DNA of 41,258 nucleotides. Source: Fimbriimonadaceae bacterium (GTDB lineage: Bacteria; Armatimonadota; Fimbriimonadia; Fimbriimonadales; Fimbriimonadaceae). The notes beneath the pieces are model-generated. The model was not told the DNA's origin, did no database searches, and saw only the letters and a program-made list of their open reading frames with translations. Position 1 is the stretch's first letter. Each line of letters starts with the position of its first letter. Made by a program: the position numbers and the translations under genes. Shown here piece after piece: positions 31,248 to 38,450 of the stretch. The stretch is from assembly GCA_025455775.1 (NCBI GenBank), contig JALOLT010000009.1:1-41258 (forward strand), read 5' to 3'.

Positions 31248-31282
31248 ATATGCATGTATTAATCTTGCCTATAGATATGCAT
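31248..31282 (+). repeat. Two ATATGCAT repeats upstream of the chemoreceptor gene
   Basis: ATATGCAT occurs at 31248-31255 and again at 31275-31282, 27 bp apart, in an AT-rich 118-bp gap. The spacing of about 2.6 helical turns could suit a regulator. A convincing promoter could not be fixed. Confidence 0.3.
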
Positions 31283-31341
31283 ACTAAAATCGCAAAATTT
31301 ATCCCTCTGGTAAAAGTAACATCTCTACCGATCCTTCAAAT

Positions 31342-33639
31342 GTGAAGGTATTTTCTCGTCTTTCGGATGGATTGCACCGCGTGCCCTTCAAAGGAAAGCT
31401 CGCTCTGCTCTTGCTCGTGCCGATGGTGCCTATGGGGTTCATGGCGATACAGGTTGCCTCTTCTCTCCGGGAAGAAATGACAAATGCGAGCCATGCCGTG
31501 GAGCACGTCAGGGAATCCGCTCTGCTCGGAGGTCTTATTCACGAGCTGCAAAAAGAGAGGGGTCTGACAGTCGGTTATGTGAGTTCTGGAGGCACAAAGT
31601 ACAAGGCTGAACTGGATGGCCAAAGAAAGCTGACCGATACGGTGGCTGAACAGATCCGCTCTAGTCTTGCCCATCACACTCAAGAGGAGTTGGAAGAACC
31701 ACTCAAGAAGTTGAAGGACTTGAGTCGGACCCGCACTCAGGCTGATGAGTTGAAAATCCCAGCCAGAGTCGCTGGAGCCTATTTCACAACCACGATTGCT
31801 GGTTTTGCTGGCTTTTTGAGCAGCAGCGTTTCGGAATTGCAGAATCCAAATCTCATCCAGGGGGCAATTGTGCACTCGGCTTTGGTAAATGCCAAGGAGA
31901 CAATGGGTCAGCAGAGAGCACTCCTGAATGGCGCTCTATTGTCCGGACAATTCCAGGCTGGCGGACAGGTGACTTTCGCTGCTTTAGTCGCAGCAGAAGA
32001 TGCAGCCCTGAGTCGAGCTAAATCGCTCCTTTCAAAAGACTTACAAATGGCCTTGAACGAGGCTCTGACGACGAAAGATTCAGTTGAAGCGAATAATTGG
32101 CGGGACCGAGCCGCGACTGGGGATCTCTCGGGAATCAAGCCGGAGTTGTGGTGGGAAGTTCAGACGAGCAAAATCAACTCGGTTTGGAAGATTGAGAGCA
32201 AAGTAACGGCTGGGACGATCGAATCTGCCAAGGAGTTTAATGAGCAAGAAGTGAGCAAGCTCACCCTGCTTGCTTCTGCCATTGTTGTTTCGCTGCTGGT
32301 TGGAATCGTCATGGTTGTGATGATCGCTAAAACGATCTTAACCCAGCTTTCGCGGCTCCAGTCCTTGGCCGATAAAGCTGGCGAAGGCGACCTTTCGACG
32401 AGGATTGCCGTCCCCGGCACCGACGAGTTTTCACAGTTAGCCAAGAAGTTCCACCAGGGTCTGGACCGTCTCGGCGACCTGATTTTCACAGTGCAAGACA
32501 CGACCGAACGCGTCAGTGACATTGCCACATCGACAAGGAGCCATCTCAATCATGCGACTCAGGCATCCCACGAAGTTCATGAGGCAGTGACGGCAACCGC
32601 CAATAGCACAGAGTCGATTTCGGCTGATCTCCAGTCTGCTTCCCAGAGCGTGAAGTCTCTCCTGACGAATTCGCAAGAGCTCGATTCCACCATGACAGAT
32701 TTGGGTGAAGCAGCCGAGCATTTGCGAACCGAGATGAGACGGATGAAGGAACGCTTGATGAGAGCGGAGGACAGCACCAAGCTCGCTTCCGAATTGAGCA
32801 ATGAATCTAGCCGCATGGCAACCGAAGGTGAGGAGATCGTGGCAGCGAGCTCTGAGTCGATGGAGAAGATTTCGGAAAGCACCCAGCGACTCTCAGAAGA
32901 GATGGCTGGCTTGGCTGACCTTTCCAAACGGGTCGGAAAGATCATCAATGTGATTGAGGATATCACCAATCAGACAGGACTTCTCTCGCTGAATGCCGCG
33001 ATCGAAGCAGCCAGGGCAGGGGAGCATGGAAAGGGCTTTGCTGTCGTGGCGGAAGAGGTCGGCAAATTGGCCGAAAAGAGCAAAGACGCGACCAAAGAAA
33101 TCCAAGAGATTCTGGGAAGTGTGAGTTCAAAGGTGGAAGGAGCGGTTGTTAAGATGGAGGAGAACATCGAAGCTGTTACGGAAGGAGCCGAGAACGTGTC
33201 GAAAGCTCAGGCTCAATTCCGTGACATTTCCGAGGGAGCTCGGGAGATGGTTCTGTTCCTGGAAGAGACGCGGAACGCCATGGCGAGCCTTGTTTCGAGC
33301 GCGAAGGAACTCGACCGGGATGCCATTCAAACGGGAGTGAAGAGCGAAGAGTCGCTGGGTCTCACCAAGCAAATGGTTGGCGACGTTCAAGAAGTGAGCA
33401 TGAAGCTAGAGTCCATCTCAGCTGTAGGGGTGCAAATCGCGGCAAGCTCTGAAGAAGTCGCAGCCACTACCGACGTGAGCCTTGACATCACCAGAAAGAT
33501 CGGGGAAATGGGCCAAGAGCTAGAGGCCTTATCGGGTGACCTGACGATCAAGGCGAAGAAGTTCATCCTGGCCCCTCGTCGGGCGATCGAAACGAGCGTG
33601 ATCTCCCTTTCGCTGGAAGACGAGCAGCGCGCTGCGTGA
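31342..33639 (+). CDS. Methyl-accepting chemotaxis protein with NIT sensor domain
   Basis: A 765-residue membrane chemoreceptor starting at GTG 31342 (the nearby ATG at 31340 runs straight into a stop). TM1 is about residues 18-40 and TM2 about 306-330. The periplasmic region between them is a NIT (nitrate/nitrite-sensing) domain: [16 protein letters not shown] and [18 protein letters not shown] carry its conserved blocks. A HAMP linker follows ([36 protein letters not shown]). The signalling tip near residues 540-580 ([32 protein letters not shown]) is intact for CheA/CheW binding. No C-terminal CheR-binding pentapeptide is present and no che genes adjoin. The ligand is not proven. Confidence 0.92.
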   Translation: MKVFSRLSDGLHRVPFKGKLALLLLVPMVPMGFMAIQVASSLREEMTNASHAVEHVRESALLGGLIHELQKERGLTVGYVSSGGTKYKAELDGQRKLTDTVAEQIRSSLAHHTQEELEEPLKKLKDLSRTRTQADELKIPARVAGAYFTTTIAGFAGFLSSSVSELQNPNLIQGAIVHSALVNAKETMGQQRALLNGALLSGQFQAGGQVTFAALVAAEDAALSRAKSLLSKDLQMALNEALTTKDSVEANNWRDRAATGDLSGIKPELWWEVQTSKINSVWKIESKVTAGTIESAKEFNEQEVSKLTLLASAIVVSLLVGIVMVVMIAKTILTQLSRLQSLADKAGEGDLSTRIAVPGTDEFSQLAKKFHQGLDRLGDLIFTVQDTTERVSDIATSTRSHLNHATQASHEVHEAVTATANSTESISADLQSASQSVKSLLTNSQELDSTMTDLGEAAEHLRTEMRRMKERLMRAEDSTKLASELSNESSRMATEGEEIVAASSESMEKISESTQRLSEEMAGLADLSKRVGKIINVIEDITNQTGLLSLNAAIEAARAGEHGKGFAVVAEEVGKLAEKSKDATKEIQEILGSVSSKVEGAVVKMEENIEAVTEGAENVSKAQAQFRDISEGAREMVLFLEETRNAMASLVSSAKELDRDAIQTGVKSEESLGLTKQMVGDVQEVSMKLESISAVGVQIAASSEEVAATTDVSLDITRKIGEMGQELEALSGDLTIKAKKFILAPRRAIETSVISLSLEDEQRAA

Positions 33640-33942
33640 GTCCAAAAGTCCCCTTCTCCCCAATCTTTTTGGGGGGAAGGGATTTAGGGATGGGGGGGCT
33701 GGCTTGGCGTAGAAGGGAGCTAGGAAGTCAGGTAAGTGGTTCTATCATGAAAAACTGCTGACTCAGACTCAAAAGAATCCCATTTTTCACCTCGGCTTCG
33801 CCGAGTTCCCCCCTCACCCCTACCCCTTTTCCCAGTAAAAATACTGGGAAAAGGGGCTTCCGGATAAGTTCCTTCCCCCCAAAATTTCTCGGGGGGAAGG
33901 AACTTACTGAGGCAGGCCTTGTGATCGTCTCGGACGAGAGTC
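33640..33942. other. Convergent intergenic gap with four strong hairpins
   Basis: H1: CCCTTCTCCCC (33651-33661) with GGGGGGAAGGG (33671-33681), one wobble. H2: CTCGGC (33791-33796) with GCCGAG (33800-33805). H3: a perfect 14-bp stem 33823-33836/33843-33856. H4: a perfect 16-bp stem 33865-33880/33891-33906. H1 and H4 share the CCTTC..CCCC/GGGGGGAAGG motif. H1 lies just past the chemoreceptor stop and H4 just past the metalloprotease stop, so they may terminate the two converging transcripts, though T-runs are poor. No gene is seen in the gap. Confidence 0.65.
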
Positions 33943-36900
33943 TCAGGGCTTTTGTTCTGCGCCGCCCAGGAGATCGAGAATGCTCAAGGGACGACCGCCA
34001 CCTGAGCCCCGCCCGACTTGCTCGGGAGCACGAAGCGCGCGCTGGGCCTTCATCAGACTCTCTTGCAGGTGAACCGGAGTATACAGACCTCGGGAGCGAG
34101 GGATCGCCGATTCCAACTTACCCTCGAGCTTTCGCAGTTCGTTCCAGGCCATCATCCTCGCTTCTGCTGGCACGGTTGTTCGCCCCAGCACCATGTCAAT
34201 GAGGAGATCCAGGTGAGTGCGCTGAAGCTGGCGACGCAGGGGAGCAAATTCTTGCCCCCGACCCAATTCAGACCACACGGCATCGCTCACTCCGGAAATT
34301 ATTTCTGCTACGGTCAGAGTATCATCTCCCGGTTTTGCTTTGAACTCTTGTTCCATCACAAGCCCGAGGGTGCGGCCTGACATCAGGCTCCGAAGGGCAG
34401 TCGCTTGGCTCGAAGAGAACCTTTGCATGATCGGGAAGTTGTTGTCGGCTGCTTCGAGTCCTTCGATGAAGTTTGCACTGGGGTTAGCAGCGAACATTTG
34501 GAAGTATTCGCGCGGGAAGTCAAAAGCTCTCTCGGAAAAGAGGGTTTGAGTCACGACTGTGAGCGCTCGCCGCTGGTCTGCGACGCTCACAGGACGAACT
34601 GGCATCTCCTGGTTGCGATCGCCCCGGAAGTTGGGGTTCTTTTGCACGCCCCCGATAAAGCTCAGGGCACCGAAGGCACTTCCGACATAACCACTGTAGG
34701 CGATGTTGAAACTGCGTGTAAAGGTAAAGAACGATTGACCATTCTGTTGCCTTCCCCCGAGGTTCATGATGAGCCAGCGCGAGGTTGTGGCCATCCGCTC
34801 AGCGTAGTCCAAAGGATTCGCCGATAAGTCGAATCGAACGACGTAAGGATCGACGCCATCTGCGAATTCGTCGCTGAGGTATTTCAGGCCTGGCTGATTG
34901 GTTTCGCTTGCCCAGGCGCGGAGCACCCCGAGTTCATCCTCTGGTGTCCGACCCAAAACGGGAGCGTAACCATAGCGGATCGCCCAGTAGTCATAGACCC
35001 CAAGCCCACTGTAAAAGACAGGAGTTTCGGATCTTAGAGCTGCCACGTTGAAGGGGACGTAGTCCATGACGGAGGCACTGGTGCCTCGATCACTCACAAG
35101 CTTCGGATCAGAAAGTTGGGCAAGAGTCAGTTCGGTGGAGGCGACGAAGTTGTGGCGCAGACCCAAAATGTGACCCATTTCGTGAGCCACAACATGGACG
35201 ATGAATTGGCGAAGGAACTCGGCCCGGTTCACGCGTGAACCTTGTGCCGCCATGAGTTCCAGAGCCAGATAGCCTTGGGCTGCGTTCAGGGCACTGGATT
35301 TGCCGTAGTTGCACCGACCTGGCAAGCAAACGTGTCCGCGCTTCCCGTGAGCAGGGTTGGCATCGCCTTTGCTCCAAAAATTGGCTGGATTGACTGATTC
35401 GTCGAACTCGCCAGCCACAAACTGCAGCATGTTGGCATCGACCGTAATCGAGGCATTAAGGATTTGACCTGTCAGAGGGTTGGTTCGGAAGAGGGCGACC
35501 GCATAGGCCTGATTGCTCGAAGTCACCCAGCGAACCACGTTGAACCTCATGTCGGCGTGATCGAAGTCTGCGTCGTCTGGCATCTGCTTCACGACGATCG
35601 CATCCTTGAAGCCGATCTTTTCGAAGGCAGAATTCCAGGCAAGGATGCCATCGCGAACCGCTTCTCGATATTGGGTTGGAATCCCGTTATCCAGCCAGAA
35701 AACAATCGGTTCCTTGGGTTCGCTGACCGCTGCGGTCGGATCTTTCTTCTCGAGATGCCAGCGCAAGATGAACTGGGTTGTTCGGTTCGCCGCCGTCAAT
35801 TTGTTCATATCTTCAAAGTCAGCTGTGAAGTAACCGACTCTGGGGTCAAAATGGCGGGGTCGGTAGCCATTGTTGGTGGGGAGTTCCCAAAGGTTGTAGT
35901 TCACCTTGACAACGATGGATCGAGAATCTGGCACGGCTCGGGGCATGCCAAAGCTCTCTGCCGCAGGCCGCGGGCCACTGCTCGCAAAGTTGTAGGTGGT
36001 TTCGACATGCAGGTTCGTGGGGAAGACTTGAAACCGACTCACAAAAGACTTTTCGCGATCAATTGAATAGGTTTGTCCACCGCCGCCGCCAGGCCCGAAG
36101 ATTCCGCCTTGACCCCTGAGAGCATCAGAAACTCTGGCGAGGTCGCCAGTGAACAAGTTACTGACATCGATCAGGACCGTCTTGGCTTCTGGGTTTCGAC
36201 CCTCAATGGTGTAGGCGTCGATAAAGGATTCAGGGAAGGATCTTCGAACAACCTTCGCGAAGGGCGAGTTTTGGTCGATTCGATAGGAAAGATTTGGTAC
36301 GACGAGAGTGATTCGGTTGTTCGGAGTCTCGCGAAATTCAAAGATCGTGTCTGTGATCGGGTCACCAGCTGCGATTCTGCCGTCCCCGACTCCTGTTCCA
36401 TAGGTTGCCTGAAGGAGCATCAGCTTATTCAGCTGATCTTGGCGGAGTTCAAAGTAGGTTTGAGTTCGTCCGTCTCTGGTACGGCGATAGGTGGTGATGA
36501 AACCATCGATCTTGGTGAAGTCCTTAACCTTTGGCTCAATCGTGTTTTCTGGCTTCGGAGGCTGCGCTGGTTGGGCTGGTTGGGAAGGTGTGGCGGTTGG
36601 TGCTGTGGTCGTTCCCGTTTGGCCCTTCACCATCCCGCCAGAGAGTCGGCGTGTGGCTCCGGTGCCAGAACCCACCAGAGTCACTTCCCCAAAGTTGAAA
36701 GGAACGTTGGTAATTTTGCTCTCAGATTGGATGACATCGGCAGTCGCGACTTCCACCCAGTAAGTTCCTGTTTGGGCGAGGGCTGGACTTGCTCCCGATT
36801 CCCGGTAATCCATTTTGATTCTCGCTACCGAGACCCCATTCAGATCCTCGAGAGCAATCACCTCGTATTCGTGAACTCCTGCTCGCCTGCCTGTTTTTGG

Positions 36901-37461
36901 GTCGGCTGTCGTGTTGGCAGTCCACTTGTCGCCTTTTCCAATCGCTTCGTTAGGGGTGATAAAGGCTCCTGCGACGGCAAGTCGGATATCGAGATCCTTG
37001 TTCTCGTCATCCTCGTCTGGCTCGCTCGTTTCTCTGGTGAGGGGTCTACCTTGGGCGTCGAGCGTAGTAGTAATTGTCTCGGTCGATGGTTCAGAGGGGA
37101 TCGCCTCGCCATTTATTTTCGACTCGCTCGATTCAGTTTTGCTGGTGAGGGTGATCGTGCCGTCAGGCCCGACGGACTTCACGGTGACGGAACTCACCTC
37201 CTTGGAGTCGAGCGTCAGCTTTTCGCCTTCGAATTCGAGCGTAATGGAGCCCTCGGATGAGTAACGCGCCGACATCCCTTCTTCGGCTTTGAGCTTGATC
37301 GCTACTTTAGGTGCCTGGGCAAAAACGGGAGCGGCAAGAAGCAGAACGGCAAATACCCCTGGCCAAGCCGAGCGGCTGGCCTGTTTTGGGGCAGTCGAAG
37401 AATCTAAAACAGGATTAGGATATCTGCTCCCAAGCGGAGAATACACTGCGAGCCAGTGCAA
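33943..37461 (-). CDS. Very large exported zinc metalloprotease (DUF5117/DUF5118/DUF4953 type)
   Basis: A 1172-residue protein. The hydrophobic core of a signal peptide is at about 35-48 (FAVLLLAAPVFA, then QAP). Residues about 50-275 form a beta-rich domain (EGMSARYSSEGSITLEFEGE) resembling DUF6263-type domains; then a Pro/Thr linker, a DUF5118-like piece (about 310-355), a DUF5117-like domain and the peptidase. The zinc site HEMGHILGLRH is at about residue 760 and is followed by a Met-turn-like SVMDYVPF. Family members are secreted or periplasmic metallopeptidases of unknown substrate. The start is TTG at 37461, directly after the dioxygenase stop, with no ribosome binding site; a GTG at 37446 is an alternative, so the N-terminus is uncertain. 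Confidence 0.88.
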   Translation of the reverse strand: MHWLAVYSPLGSRYPNPVLDSSTAPKQASRSAWPGVFAVLLLAAPVFAQAPKVAIKLKAEEGMSARYSSEGSITLEFEGEKLTLDSKEVSSVTVKSVGPDGTITLTSKTESSESKINGEAIPSEPSTETITTTLDAQGRPLTRETSEPDEDDENKDLDIRLAVAGAFITPNEAIGKGDKWTANTTADPKTGRRAGVHEYEVIALEDLNGVSVARIKMDYRESGASPALAQTGTYWVEVATADVIQSESKITNVPFNFGEVTLVGSGTGATRRLSGGMVKGQTGTTTAPTATPSQPAQPAQPPKPENTIEPKVKDFTKIDGFITTYRRTRDGRTQTYFELRQDQLNKLMLLQATYGTGVGDGRIAAGDPITDTIFEFRETPNNRITLVVPNLSYRIDQNSPFAKVVRRSFPESFIDAYTIEGRNPEAKTVLIDVSNLFTGDLARVSDALRGQGGIFGPGGGGGQTYSIDREKSFVSRFQVFPTNLHVETTYNFASSGPRPAAESFGMPRAVPDSRSIVVKVNYNLWELPTNNGYRPRHFDPRVGYFTADFEDMNKLTAANRTTQFILRWHLEKKDPTAAVSEPKEPIVFWLDNGIPTQYREAVRDGILAWNSAFEKIGFKDAIVVKQMPDDADFDHADMRFNVVRWVTSSNQAYAVALFRTNPLTGQILNASITVDANMLQFVAGEFDESVNPANFWSKGDANPAHGKRGHVCLPGRCNYGKSSALNAAQGYLALELMAAQGSRVNRAEFLRQFIVHVVAHEMGHILGLRHNFVASTELTLAQLSDPKLVSDRGTSASVMDYVPFNVAALRSETPVFYSGLGVYDYWAIRYGYAPVLGRTPEDELGVLRAWASETNQPGLKYLSDEFADGVDPYVVRFDLSANPLDYAERMATTSRWLIMNLGGRQQNGQSFFTFTRSFNIAYSGYVGSAFGALSFIGGVQKNPNFRGDRNQEMPVRPVSVADQRRALTVVTQTLFSERAFDFPREYFQMFAANPSANFIEGLEAADNNFPIMQRFSSSQATALRSLMSGRTLGLVMEQEFKAKPGDDTLTVAEIISGVSDAVWSELGRGQEFAPLRRQLQRTHLDLLIDMVLGRTTVPAEARMMAWNELRKLEGKLESAIPRSRGLYTPVHLQESLMKAQRALRAPEQVGRGSGGGRPLSILDLLGGAEQKP

Positions 37462-38379
37462 TTAGCAGATTTTTTCTTGCTTTCCTGCCTGACCATGCAT
37501 CGTCATCTCTGGCCCGAACCACCGATCATCGACTGGGAGCGACGCTGGTTGATAGCGCGTATCACTGCTGAGCCGGAGGGATTGGCTCTGATTATCGAGC
37601 GATCCGTGAACCGTCCTCATTCCGAAGGTGACGAGGTCGCCCATCTCGAATTCGGCGGTCAGCCATCTGCCTCCTAGCCTCTCTTGAAGCCCCCTCGCGT
37701 CCTTGGTGAGAGCTCCGGAGCTGAGGTAGCCCAAAGCCTCGACCTCGTTTGTTCCTGGCATGTTTAAGCAATTTTTATCTACATCTGACTGAAGATATCT
37801 TTCGTCCACTTTGCCAGTTTCGTGACTTTTCTCGAGCACGATGAGCCCTCCTACCGTGAGCGGGACGTCGCCGAGTGGAACCCAGGCAGTCATGAGCTGG
37901 TCTGTTCCGCGCCCCATGTACACAGTGTCGCAGTGAGGGTTCGTTCCTACTCCGGGAGAAACGGAGCGAAGCCATATATAGTCAAACGATAATACTGACT
38001 CTTCGAAAAATGCTTCATAAAAATTTAGGATTTGCTCACCGTGAACGAGTTCTCTGAGCTCGGGATTGCTCAGACCTGTCTCCTCGTCCATGTAAGTTTT
38101 GAGTCCTGGTTTCGGGATTGCATCGTCAATTGCCTCCCCTTTTGCCAATTTTCCATTTTCAGACAACGCTTTAAGCAGGCTCTGTCTCACTGCTTGAACC
38201 ATGCTTCGCTCGAAAAATCCCTTGATGAATAAATATCCATCTTCGGCGAATTTAGTTCTGAGAACATCGGGAGACTCGTCCCTTCGCGATATGGTCAGAT
38301 GGCCCCATCGGTCTGGTTCCACCGAGAGTTCTACGCCGCCGGAGATCGGTTTGAATTGCTCTGGGGTAGCAACTGTCAT
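37462..38379 (-). CDS. Phytanoyl-CoA dioxygenase (PhyH) family protein
   Basis: A 305-residue Fe(II)/2-oxoglutarate oxygenase of the PhyH family. The iron ligands are seen as H-x-D in NPHCDTVYMG and the distal His in RTVHGSLDN; the 2-oxoglutarate-binding Arg is in LRLSSDTRYQ. FAEDGYLFIKGFF is the usual N-terminal strand. The substrate is unknown; family members hydroxylate small molecules. It directly precedes the metalloprotease gene (TAA then TTG), suggesting co-transcription. It diverges from the PAS sensor gene with 71 bp between starts. AT-rich sequence with TAATAAAAT abuts the ATG, and there is no ribosome binding site. Confidence 0.87.
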   Translation of the reverse strand: MTVATPEQFKPISGGVELSVEPDRWGHLTISRRDESPDVLRTKFAEDGYLFIKGFFERSMVQAVRQSLLKALSENGKLAKGEAIDDAIPKPGLKTYMDEETGLSNPELRELVHGEQILNFYEAFFEESVLSFDYIWLRSVSPGVGTNPHCDTVYMGRGTDQLMTAWVPLGDVPLTVGGLIVLEKSHETGKVDERYLQSDVDKNCLNMPGTNEVEALGYLSSGALTKDARGLQERLGGRWLTAEFEMGDLVTFGMRTVHGSLDNQSQSLRLSSDTRYQPASLPVDDRWFGPEMTMHGQAGKQEKIC

Positions 38380-38450
38380 GTAATTTTATTATTCAATCTT
38401 TTCGATCGGAACGACAATGCCTAGCCCAATTTCCCGTAAAATGTTCGTTA

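Noticed and set aside
36073-37260. 395-codon open frame on the plus strand
   Set aside because: Fully antisense to the metalloprotease gene. The product is Cys/Arg/Gly-rich with no family pattern, while the opposite strand has clear domains.
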